This document shows, in pieces, positions 52,195 through 64,000 of a DNA stretch of 64,000 bases. Every line of letters starts with the position of its first letter. Position 1 is the stretch's first letter. Position numbers and translations under genes: made by a program. The notes under the pieces were generated by a model. It was not told the origin of the DNA. It did no database searches and worked only from the letters and a program-made list of their open reading frames with translations. Origin of the DNA: Laburnicola sp. R22_1 (lineage: Eukaryota > Ascomycota > Dothideomycetes > Pleosporales > Didymosphaeriaceae); NCBI GenBank assembly GCA_014281115.1, contig JACONQ010000009.1, forward strand, positions 744,001 to 808,000. Direction: 5' to 3'.

Positions 52195-53018
52195 TCACGC
52201 AAAGATGGGCGCAAAAGTAATCCCAACCCCATCCCCAAGCCGCATCTCCCTCCGTACCCACGCCTCCATATCCTCCGGATACTTATACCCCTTCAGCCTC
52301 GCCTGACCCATGAAATACCTCCCCGGCCATATATTCCGTCCACCCATGACATGTACGCGCACAAGACCAGGAAGCTTCGCTCGTACAGGCGGTATGACAT
52401 TCGGAGCGGACAAGAACTTCGGAGGCAGCATGACAGGCTTCACGGGGAACCAAACCTCTCTGCCGTACTCGTCTCGGTCGTGGCAAGTAACGTAGGGGAG
52501 ACTGATTATGACAATTTGAATCGCCTCGCGTTGCTCCTTTTGGAGGCCAAAAGCGAAGGCATCGAGGATGTGCGGGTCGGTGAAGCGGAAGTAGTTCAGC
52601 GAGTAGGGGAGGATGCGCGTCTCTGCGCTGGTTTGCTTGCACGTTAGGGCAAGGCTGAAGAGGCCGAAGAGCTCCTTTGCGTTGGTGCAGTAGGGTGGGT
52701 ATGGCCAGTATTGTTCGTTGAAGGGTTCGATGCAGATGGTGTGGCCGCCGATGACGAGGTCGTAGATTATGTTGCGGAGTTCCGGGGGCAGGCGCAGGAG
52801 GGGTGATTTCTTTGCGTTTCGTTGGGTACTGTACAAGTGAGACTTGGGGATTGTGGGAAGTGGTGTTGGGACTTACCGCTTACGTTGCTTTGTTGGGCGT
52901 CGGGGTGCGTGGTCGAAAGAGAAGGGCCGCATTGTGTAGGACAGCTTTGACAGTAAGTTGAGGTTGAAGACTCGACGAAGCTGGGGGCGTTCTTCACGCG
53001 GGTAACGGTTTCATTCAT
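52195..53018 (-). CDS. 2EXR/DUF7730-like fungal protein
   Basis: Proposed exons 53018-52884 and 52842-52195 (41-bp intron) give 260 aa. The second exon, from about residue 55, contains the hallmark SPLLRLPPELRNIIYDLVIGG and FSLALTCKQTSAETRILPYSLNYFRF, the LPxELRxxIY and CKQxxxE motifs of this superfamily. The N-terminal exon (MNETVTRVKNAPSFVESSTS...) is Ser/Thr/Gln-rich. The splice is supported by frame and a GTAAGC donor, but the intron is short and the acceptor is AAG, so the N-terminus is uncertain. Without the first exon the frame has no ATG before the conserved domain. Function unknown. Confidence 0.65.
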
Positions 53019-53374
53019 ATAGGTACGCTTATAATTCGCCTCGCTTATCTTGCACCTTCCTTGGGTATTTGTACGGTGAAAGAAGTAAGTGATACCGACG
53101 ACACAGGCTAAGCCCCCTTTGATTGTTCTAGATAACTCTTCCGTTGGGTTTCACCAATCTTCACATCGCTTTCTTTCACAAAGTTTAAGAGCAGTTGAAT
53201 CATTGCGAGGGTTTCCAGCAACCTGAATACATGCCCTTACAGCTTTATTCCATGAGCCGAAGTCAAATAGCAAAATGCATACTACTTCGCTATTATTTCT
53301 TAAATTTCATATACAATGCATCCTCCTAAACCCATCCAAGTGTCCGATGACGCAAGCTACGTGTTGGAGGCGGG
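53019..53374. other. Intergenic region, nothing recognised
   Basis: Short AT-rich spacer between two minus-strand 2EXR-like genes. Confidence 0.5.
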
Positions 53375-54292
53375 TCAACGATAGGGCGGGTCTGCACGTA
53401 TCGAGAATGTAAATTCCCTGTCGGCAGCTGCACGCTTCTTATGTATGTATTCGGTGTACGCCGCCCAGAGTTGCCAGAATCCTCCACTGCCGCAGCCCAT
53501 GCACGCTCCCCACTCCCAGCCATCAATCACGCGAACCTGGAGATTGCGCAGCGCAGGCAGAGAGAAGGCAGGCGTGATGTTCAGGCATGATTCCAGGAGC
53601 TCGGGTTGAGTGACCATATCTTTCCAATTAGCTGATGTGTCGATTGCCCGCTGCAGTGATACTTGGAGTGCCAGGCTCTGCAGGGAAGGGCACAGGCTGG
53701 CGAACAATGGCGCCCAAGTATCGACGTTCGCTCGAATGGCGTTGCCGTTTTTGTGCTCGGCGCGGAGCCCTTCGTATGTGCGAGGCCTATTATCCGGCAA
53801 TCGAGGAGGCAAAAAGGTCAAACGCCGAATAGCTCTGAAGCCGGACCCATCGTTGTACTTGTGGAGCAAGAAAGTGGCGAGTTTAGTAGCCGTGATGCTA
53901 CCGTTGTAGAATATGGGATCCCAACGCTGGAGGAGGGCGAAGAGGACTTCACCGTTGACTTGATGGTTCGCAAAAGCCAAGGCTGGAAGCACGAAACTCT
54001 TCTTCCAGACAATACGGATGATGCGGCGTGCCTTCTTCCGGGACGCAGGAACGAGGCGGTCCCTTTGGAAAACAGAGATGCGGCCATTTTCGGTAGGGAT
54101 GATGCTGGCATTCTCCATAGGGTCATATATGTATACGGGTCTCCAAGGCCGAGGAATGAACTCGACGGCGCAGAACTTAGTCTCCGGTGGATAGGCGCCG
54201 AAGGAATACGACAATTTGTGCATGCCATCCAGCAGGACGGGCTCGTATATGATGTCGCGTAGCTCGCGGGGGAGCTGTAGGAAGTTGGTCAT
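53375..54292 (-). CDS. 2EXR/F-box-like fungal protein
   Basis: A single-exon ORF of 305 aa starting MTNFLQLPRELRDIIYEPVL, with the LPxELRxxIY motif at the extreme N-terminus. A second recognisable segment is LPALAFANHQVNGEVLFALLQRW, the family's xNxQxxxE helix. The remainder (RAIRRLTFLPPRLPD, LFASLCPSLQSLALQVSL) looks like LRR-type or solenoid structure. A Gly/Cys patch, GWEWGACMGCGSGGFW, lies near the C-terminus. It sits in a run of related minus-strand genes, suggesting local expansion, but the copies are very divergent. No function assigned. Confidence 0.72.
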   Translation of the reverse strand: MTNFLQLPRELRDIIYEPVLLDGMHKLSYSFGAYPPETKFCAVEFIPRPWRPVYIYDPMENASIIPTENGRISVFQRDRLVPASRKKARRIIRIVWKKSFVLPALAFANHQVNGEVLFALLQRWDPIFYNGSITATKLATFLLHKYNDGSGFRAIRRLTFLPPRLPDNRPRTYEGLRAEHKNGNAIRANVDTWAPLFASLCPSLQSLALQVSLQRAIDTSANWKDMVTQPELLESCLNITPAFSLPALRNLQVRVIDGWEWGACMGCGSGGFWQLWAAYTEYIHKKRAAADREFTFSIRADPPYR

Positions 54293-54662
54293 GTTGATGG
54301 TTGGTGCCCAAGGTGGCAGTCGGGGTGTTGGTTGAGCGCAGGTGGCAGGACTGTGGAAGTTGTTTACATTTGGGTGACTTAGTATATACCGTGAATAATT
54401 ACTAGAATCTAACTACTCTCAGTTAGCCCATTGACGTGCGGAGTGAATGGACCACCCCTATGAAATAATTCGTGTCCGATGCCAAGACCCAGACAGCCAA
54501 CAATACAATATCTATAAATAAAATATACTTAATAAGAATACCTAAGCGCTAAAGATAGATACTAGAGGTAGGTTTAACTTGGTGTATACTGCAGGGGCTG
54601 TTTTGTAATACAAAAATTGCGCCTGTAGGTACTCGCATAAACATTTTAATGGATGTCTACAT
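54293..54662. other. Intergenic region, nothing recognised
   Basis: AT-rich spacer, with many ATA and TAA tracts around 54490-54560. No feature recognised. Confidence 0.5.
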
Positions 54663-56161
54663 TCACCCATGCTGTAAACCCGCTTGATCCGTCGAATAGT
54701 AGGGCGTCATCTCAAATGCAGCATCTTCCCCTTCGTTCCACAGTCTCTCACTGTCAAAACAAACCCGCTCCTCCGGCCGTTGCTCGCCGTACAGATATGG
54801 CGGAGCATAGTGACCGTTATTCTCACAGCATACTAGTTTTACTGTTGCATTATGCTGCTTCATAATCTCCGAAGCTCTCAGAAGCGCCTCCCCGCGCGGA
54901 GTGTATCCCAAGCTAGTGGGCGCGAAGAACCGTCGTATGGTATCGAAATTATGAGAAGTATGTCTCGTGTGCAATATCAGGTGCGAGGTCGAAGTAGCGG
55001 CGGCAACAGCGGAAATGAAGGAGGGTAGGTCTTTCCACGTGCTCTCGTAATCGAAATCGAGGTTGGTGAAGATAAGGGACTGGAGTGCGGGTGGCGCGAG
55101 CTCTGCGTCGAACAAAACGTGCATTAAGCTCGTCCGATCCCCCACATCTAGAGTTTCGAGGCGCTTAAAGTTCGAAAGACCGGATGAGTTGGAACGGAGG
55201 ACGGGCAGGGTCTCGGACCGGTTCGCGCCATGGATACAATCGGCCCACCCGAGGTACGCATTTTTGTATGTGGGCAGAATGTGTCGGTAGCGAAGATGCT
55301 GAAGGGAGTGACTCTGCTGCTGCAATGCATTGAGAAATGCTGCCGTTTTACTCGGACCCTTTTCCAAATAGACGCTCTCGCCCATTGCTGCGTTCAGTGT
55401 GAGAGAGCGCAGAGCACGCGGGTGCGAGAGGATGGCGTGCAGGCGATTGGTACGGATGGTACACCTTTCCAACACGAGTGTCTCGAGGGGTGTGTGCCGA
55501 GCCCGAGCCTCGCTTTCGGGTGACATAGAGCTGTCGTCGAACTCAACGGAAGAGATGTGTATATGTTTTAGCGTAGGTGAGAGAAATATTGGCATAATGG
55601 ACTGGACCTTGCAATACCGGTAGGCTTGGGCGATATAATGGAGTGTGACTATTATAACCATTAACACAGTGCTCGCCAGTCCCGAACCGAGATTTGAAAA
55701 TGAGCAATTTTCTTACCTGAAGTCATGTGCCTGAAGGGTGCTTCTGTAACGCGAGCATCGTTCGCCATCTCGAACATATCCGTATATTCCGCGATCATGC
55801 CCTTGAAACATAAAGTCTCTCGTACCGTGTAAACCAGGGGGTGCTCGACTCGAAGCTCCTTCAGCTTGGGCATGTGCCGCACAAGATCAGACATCTGCTC
55901 GATGCCCCACCAGTCTTCGCTCGCAGGCGTACTCTCGACTCGCTCCACCAGCAGAAATCGAGCTGGTTGCTTTTCCAGGGCTGATGATAGCTTTGTAGCT
56001 TGCTCGCCATTGCGCACGTAGATGTTCTTGTAGAGCTGGGCTTCGGCGAACGGTTGCAGCTTGCGGCATGTTCGCGCTAGTGCGACGAGGGATGCGCGGT
56101 TGGGAATCCCAGCGACGACGGCGTCGATTAATTCATTGGGCAGTGATAGTAAAGGGAACAT
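54663..56161 (-). CDS. F-box protein with leucine-rich-repeat-like C-terminal region
   Basis: Exons 56161-55717 and 55648-54663 give 476 aa; the 69-bp intron is phase 1 (MTSG/V-TLHYIAQ). The N-terminal F-box is MFPLLSLPNELIDAVVAGI...SLVALARTCRKLQPFAEAQLYKNIYV. Downstream, repeated segments of LRR type are visible (MPKLKELRVEHPLV, LKHIHISSVEFDD, LETLVLERCTIRTNRLHAILSH, LRSLTLNAAM, LQHLRYRHILP, LETLDVGDRTSL, LQSLIFTNLDF). This is the architecture of SCF substrate receptors with LRR solenoids. The substrate is unknown. The gene is intact. Confidence 0.8.
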
Positions 56162-56529
56162 TGTGGAGGCGAAAAAGAGAGGGAGGACACTTGCGTTGTG
56201 ATGTTGTTTGATCTAGGCAGCAACAACCTTGAAGTTGTGAGGATGGAAGTTAACCCCGCTTTTGTGGGGGCAGACGGGGATCCTTCCCACATGTGTTACC
56301 CCAGGATGAGCATAGCATAAGCTAATGTGTTACCCCAGCATGAGCAATGTTGAGGCATTATCTCCTGCTCGTACGACGCGTAGGAAGAATACACTCGCAT
56401 GTCGAATCATATTGGTATTGACACTCATGAAGACTCAAGATTGTTGTGAGTATGAACGGTTTGGATTCCATTCCATTTTGCTTTTAGGTTATTCACGACG
56501 CTGTACCATCCTAGCCAAAGACACGGTAT
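56162..56529. other. Intergenic region, nothing recognised
   Basis: Between the F-box gene start and the katG 3' end. It contains a 17-bp direct repeat, ATGTGTTACCCCAGSAT (56290-56306 and 56324-56340), and no ORF. Confidence 0.5.
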
Positions 56530-59994
<3,465 letters not shown>

Positions 59995-61787
59995 ATGCCG
60001 CTCCCCGCTCCCCTCTCCCGCAAACTCTCCCGCCTCCGCGCCCTAACCCGCCGCGCACGTGACCCCTCGACCTCGCTCACCGGCAACCATGAAGCGCTTC
60101 CTGTGCGCCTCGCTGATGTCTTTGTTCGCACGTGGGACCTTGGATTTACTTCTTTTGGGGGCCCGCCGGTGCATTTTCAGATTTTGCATCAGCGGTTTGT
60201 GGAGGGGAGGTGTGGGAGGCAGAAGTGGGTGGATGAGCAGACTGTAAGATTGGTCTTGGTTTGAGTGGATGATCCTGCCTTTGCATGCTTTTCGGTTCAT
60301 TTGCAGCGAGAAACTCAGATGAGCAGAGTACTTGAACAGCTAACACCACCCCAGTACCAAGAACTCTTCGCAATATGCCAAGCGCTCCCCGGCCCTGGCA
60401 GCACAAAAATGATCTTCTGTCTCGCCCTCCTGCACGCCGGCTTCATCCCCGCAGTCTTCGTCTTCCTGATATGGAGGTACGTGTGTCCACTCACCCTCCT
60501 CCCCCACCACCAAACATGTATTAACCACCCCCAGCCTCCCCGGCGCAATAGGCATGTACGCCCTCTCCCTCGGCGTCCAACGCATGTCCGAAATCCTGCC
60601 CTCCCCCGTCTACGCCCTCCTCTCAGGCCTCAATGCCTCCACCGTCGGCATAATCGCCCTGGCCGCCGTCCAGTTAGCCGAAAAAGCAATTAGAGATAGA
60701 CTCACGCGGATTCTCGTCATCGCCGGTGCGTGCGCGGGTCTCTGCTACAACGCGCTGTGGTACTTTCCTGTTTTGATTCTGCTGGGGGGGATTACGACTG
60801 TTGTTTGGGATGGAGGGTTGGGGAGCAAGGTTGGCGTGATGAGGAGGAGGATGAGGCGGAGAGGTGGGGGAGGGGACCCGGAGCGGGTGGTGGGTGAGAG
60901 TGTGCCGCTTGAGGAGAGAGGGGAGCGCCAGGGGGGCGTGCAGAAGAGGAGTGTCACTGCGGGTTCTTCTTCGAGGCAGGAGACGCCGCCGCAGAACGTG
61001 ACTCCTAGCCCACAGACGCAATTGGATCGTGCGAAAGACGAAACCTCCAGCCACGCCATCCGCGTCAAAGTCGGTATCGCCATCGTCGTCCTATTCTTCG
61101 GTACGGCAACATGCAACCCTCCATCCAGTACATTTGCACCAGCTAACCCCTCCCGCAGCCTCGTTCATCGCCATCCTCGTCACCCGCGGCGTCCTCACCG
61201 CGCCCCCGCTTGCCCTCAACCTCTTCGCAAACATGTACCTCGCGGGAACCATCATCTTCGGCGGCGGCCCCGTCGTCATCCCTCTCCTACGCTCCTACGT
61301 CGTCGACCCAGGCTGGGTCTCCAGCCGCGACTTCCTCCTCGGCCTCGCCATCATCCAAGCCTTCCCTGGTCCGAACTTCAACTTCGCCGTCTACCTCGGC
61401 GCGCTCGCGCTGCAAAAATCGCCCTTCCCCACCATCTTCGGCGCCTTCCTCGGCTACGTAGGCATTTTCCTGCCGGGGCTGACGCTCGCGGTTGCGATGC
61501 AGAGCTTCTGGCGCGTGTTGCGGAGGAGGAAGTGGGTCGTTGATTTGCTAAGGGGGATTAATGCTACGGCTGTGGGGTTGGTGTTTACGGCTGTGTATCG
61601 GCTGTGGGAGATTGGGTATTTGACGCCGGATGTGAGTCGTGGGCAGAGTTTGGCGATGGAGCCGTGGTGGGTGGTTGTTGCTGCGGTGGCGTATGCGGAG
61701 AGTGCGTGGTTTGGTGTTCCGCCGGCGGTGGCTATTGTTTTTGGTGCTGTGCTGGGGCTGTGCTGGTATGGTGCCGTGGGGCGATGA
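59995..61787 (+). CDS. Chromate ion transporter family (CHR) membrane protein
   Basis: Exons 59995-60243, 60355-60476, 60535-61100 and 61159-61787 give 521 aa. It has two homologous halves, as in long-chain CHR proteins. The first half has DVFVRTWDLGFTSFGGPPVHF, WVDEQTYQELFAICQALPGPGSTKM and LPGAIGMYALSLGV. The second has FANMYLAGTIIFGGGPVVIPLL, FLLGLAIIQAFPGPNFNFAVYLGAL and LPGLTLAVAMQSFW. The GGP-V-IP/HF and PGP signatures occur in each half. A hydrophilic linker (about 200-275, basic then Ser/Thr-rich) separates them. About ten hydrophobic helices can be counted. Family members export or import chromate/sulfate-like anions; the natural substrate in fungi is uncertain. The first acceptor could alternatively be at the upstream CAG (60306), adding 16 residues out of family consensus. 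Confidence 0.9.
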
Positions 61788-61935
61788 GCTTGGTTGGATA
61801 CACACTACGTGTGTGTAGACGTGAGTTGAGGACCCTTTATATGTATCACACATGCGAGTTGTGGTACAATACCACAGCTTTGTGCACACATGGCTGCTGC
61901 ATGTACTACCACCTCTCCAGACTACTTGATACTAA

Positions 61936-64000
61936 TTACATAGTGCCGTATATCTCAGCCTCTACGATTCCAAAGCTGCCACTTCTCGCATTCAATCGAA
62001 TTTCTACGGTACGACCCTTTCGTTCGTCAAGATCAAGCGTCACATAACCCAAGCTCGTTGGCGTTCGTCCGCTCCATGCAAGCCGACCGTCAACGCTGAC
62101 ATTCAACGCATACCGACTCCTCCTCCAGTTAGGCAACTTCATTACGAGCTGGTTGACCGTAGCTGCGCCACTCAGCGTGTACTTTATCCAGGCCGCCCCA
62201 GCGCTACCACTGCTTGTCCACGAAGTGACTTCGTTGTCGTCGTAGGAGAGCCTTGCCTGGCCGCTGTTGGAGCCTGCGGTCGCAGACGAAATGGTGAGCG
62301 CCTTACGAGAGATCTTGTACGAGTCTCCTGCAGGCGTTGGGCCACGAGATAGATTGGGCTGAAGACCATCTGACGGGAGAGCGGTGGCCAGGCCGTCCTT
62401 GACTGCAAATGCTGTACTGTCGAGGTTGATAGTAGCTGATTTGAGGCCGGCGGATAAAGCGACCAGGGTGATCTTTCCGGCTGTGGTGGTTGATCGTAGC
62501 ATGACGCGGTTGACGCCGTTTTCGACTGGGAGCGAGGTGTTGAGGATGTAATTGTTCGGTCCCTGTGCGAGACCGCCGCGCCAGGTTGCTGCTCCGGAGA
62601 GCTTGAAGTCGACCAGGTTTAGTGCAGTAGGGCAGCGGTTTCCGCTCGCATCCACAACTTCGACGTCGACGAGCGCAATGTCGTTTGCATTGGCGCGGAA
62701 TCCTGCTGGGGATATGCGCGGTGTCAGCTTGATGGCGGCTGGTTGACCAGCAGTAGTCCGCTTGTCGGACGATGTCTGGCTCCCGGCCGTGTAGCCCACA
62801 GCCTCCAGCTGACCCTGCTCAAAAGTCACATTCGTGAATGTGAAGAGGAACCGTTTGCTCTGCACACCAGCCGGTAGAGTCTTGCCGTTCAGCACCAGCT
62901 TGACGGAATCAGCGCTCGAAACAACGTAGACGTTCTTCCTCGTGCCCGCGGCATAGTTCCAGTGCCCGATGATATGCGTTGCCGACTTGTCCACATCAAC
63001 CCAGTTATCCCACATCACCTTGTGCGCATACCAGCCATCTTTGGGCAGTCTCATAGGATCGACCTCACCAGATCGGCGGTAGTTCTCCGCACCGCGGTAA
63101 TGCGTGTTCGAATCTGAGAAGATGATGTTGACTCCGCCTGCATTGACGCGTGTCCCGGTCCCAGGACGCATCTCCCAGTAGTCAAACCAACGCACTACGT
63201 TCTCCCGCGCATGAGAGTCCTGGTTGCGATTGTAGATGCTAGCATCTGCGCCATTGTAAAGAGGACCATCACCGTCTTTGTGAAACGGCGGAGAGAACTC
63301 GTCCCAATACTTTCGCAGGCCCTCGTCGCGGCTGTACTCCATGGCCCAGAAGGGGATCCTGGCGCCCTTGTTGATGTATAGCATCTCGCCGCCGAACTCG
63401 GCAACCTGCGAATCGAGCATCTCGCGACACCCAGCTGCACGTCCACCCTTGGGGTCATACATGTCGCGAATGGCGTTCATTTGCGATTGGTGGTCTTCTG
63501 TGATGTCTTCGTTTCCTGCTTCGTAGAAGACGATGCTGGGATTGTTGCGGTTGTAGATGGTGGCGTCTCTCATCAGTTCGACGCGTTGCTCCCACCGCCG
63601 ACCAGTGACGTCTGATTCTGAGTCGCCGGCCGGCATAGCTTGTAGGACGCCAAGGCGGTCCAGCGACTCGACGTCCTGCTTCCATGGTGTGACGTGCATC
63701 CATCGGATCAGGTTACCGTTGCTCTCCAAGACTAGCTGGTTCGAGAAGTCGGACAGCCACGGAGGCACTGCAGAACCAAGAGATGGCCATTCGTTTGTCG
63801 TCCGTTGCGCGTATCCTTTCAAATGCAGTGTTCGATCGTTGAGCTTGAACATGCCGTTCTTGAACTCTGTCTTTCGGAAGCCGGTGCGTGTAGTTACACT
63901 GTCGATCTCTTTACCATCTACCAGTAAAGTCGTGCGGACGTCGTAGAGATAGCCGTAGCCCCAGCTCCAGAGATTGAGATTCGTCAAGGCTGCAGATGCT
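61936..64000 (-). CDS. Glycoside hydrolase family 2 enzyme, N-terminus beyond window
   Basis: Open from the right edge to the stop at 61936, at least 687 codons with no intron. The visible part starts in the central immunoglobulin-like domain (NLNLWSWGYGYLYDVRTTLL, TGFRKTEFKNGMFKLNDR). It enters the TIM barrel (GNLIRWMHVTPWKQDVESLDRLG, NPSIVFYEAGNED with the likely acid/base Glu, and FWAMEYSRDEG with a possible nucleophile Glu). After DUF4982-like and Ig-like segments (VYVVSSADSVKLVLNGKTL, ISPAGFRANANDIALVDVEVVDASG), it ends with a discoidin/F5-8 type C module (ARLSYDDNEVTSWTSSGSAG, VNQLVMKLPNWRRSRYALNVSV). It is probably a secreted beta-galactosidase-like enzyme acting on plant or fungal polysaccharide. 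The signal peptide would be outside the window. It converges on the chromate transporter, 148 bp apart. Confidence 0.88.
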   Translation of the reverse strand, partial: ASAALTNLNLWSWGYGYLYDVRTTLLVDGKEIDSVTTRTGFRKTEFKNGMFKLNDRTLHLKGYAQRTTNEWPSLGSAVPPWLSDFSNQLVLESNGNLIRWMHVTPWKQDVESLDRLGVLQAMPAGDSESDVTGRRWEQRVELMRDATIYNRNNPSIVFYEAGNEDITEDHQSQMNAIRDMYDPKGGRAAGCREMLDSQVAEFGGEMLYINKGARIPFWAMEYSRDEGLRKYWDEFSPPFHKDGDGPLYNGADASIYNRNQDSHARENVVRWFDYWEMRPGTGTRVNAGGVNIIFSDSNTHYRGAENYRRSGEVDPMRLPKDGWYAHKVMWDNWVDVDKSATHIIGHWNYAAGTRKNVYVVSSADSVKLVLNGKTLPAGVQSKRFLFTFTNVTFEQGQLEAVGYTAGSQTSSDKRTTAGQPAAIKLTPRISPAGFRANANDIALVDVEVVDASGNRCPTALNLVDFKLSGAATWRGGLAQGPNNYILNTSLPVENGVNRVMLRSTTTAGKITLVALSAGLKSATINLDSTAFAVKDGLATALPSDGLQPNLSRGPTPAGDSYKISRKALTISSATAGSNSGQARLSYDDNEVTSWTSSGSAGAAWIKYTLSGAATVNQLVMKLPNWRRSRYALNVSVDGRLAWSGRTPTSLGYVTLDLDERKGRTVEIRLNARSGSFGIVEAEIYGTM

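Noticed and set aside
53663..54262. 199-codon plus-strand ORF
   Set aside because: Antisense shadow of the 305-aa 2EXR-like gene.

Overview
The window is nuclear DNA of a filamentous ascomycete (Pezizomycotina, most likely a dothideomycete). The evidence is short GT-AG introns, Pezizomycotina-type gene families (2EXR/F-box-like proteins, DUF1996, Pra1/Aspf2, intracellular KatG), a fungal U4 snRNA, an intron-bearing tRNA, and transposons whose stop codons are mostly CAG/CAA to TAG/TAA changes, as expected from repeat-induced point mutation (RIP).

Layout. Positions 1-15.3 kb are a nested transposon pile. Pogo-like element A (its left part is outside the window) was split by a 6.0-kb LINE with a 13-bp target duplication. 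A abuts pogo-like element B and shares one TA with it. B was split by pogo-like element C (TA duplication) and by a 3.67-kb hAT element (8-bp duplication). B interrupts the first ~25 codons of an unidentified host ORF on the minus strand. A further pogo-like element, D (15.6-17.8 kb), lies in the 5' leader/promoter of an RBM8A/Y14 gene. From 17.9 to 38 kb is ordinary gene space: Y14, a conserved hypothetical, U4 snRNA, a secreted single-pass membrane protein, an F-box protein, a WD40-like protein ending in a CAAX box, tRNA-Cys, a divergent ZIP zinc transporter and Pra1/Aspf2-like zincophore pair, and a secreted DUF1996 protein. From 38.3 to 46.6 kb is a second transposon cluster: pogo-like E and F, then H with G inserted in its left terminal repeat. 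H keeps a complete 626-aa transposase ORF. From 47 kb to the right edge are a CorA-like transporter, four 2EXR/F-box-like genes, KatG, a chromate transporter, and a GH2 glycosidase cut by the window edge.

The most notable signal is shared by all eight pogo-like elements. Inside each terminal inverted repeat is a pair of direct repeats with a period of 17 bp (18-19 bp in D). The repeated motif differs between subfamilies although the transposases are homologous. This looks like a paired transposase-binding site that has co-diverged with the N-terminal DNA-binding domain. In four of the eight copies the third catalytic Asp has become Asn, mostly by a TpG to TpA change at a Leu-Asp codon junction.

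The host genes do not form one pathway. The one clear functional pair is the zinc module at 32.4-35.9 kb: plasma-membrane ZIP importer plus secreted zinc-binding Pra1-like protein on a shared promoter with PacC-type and ACCTT motifs.
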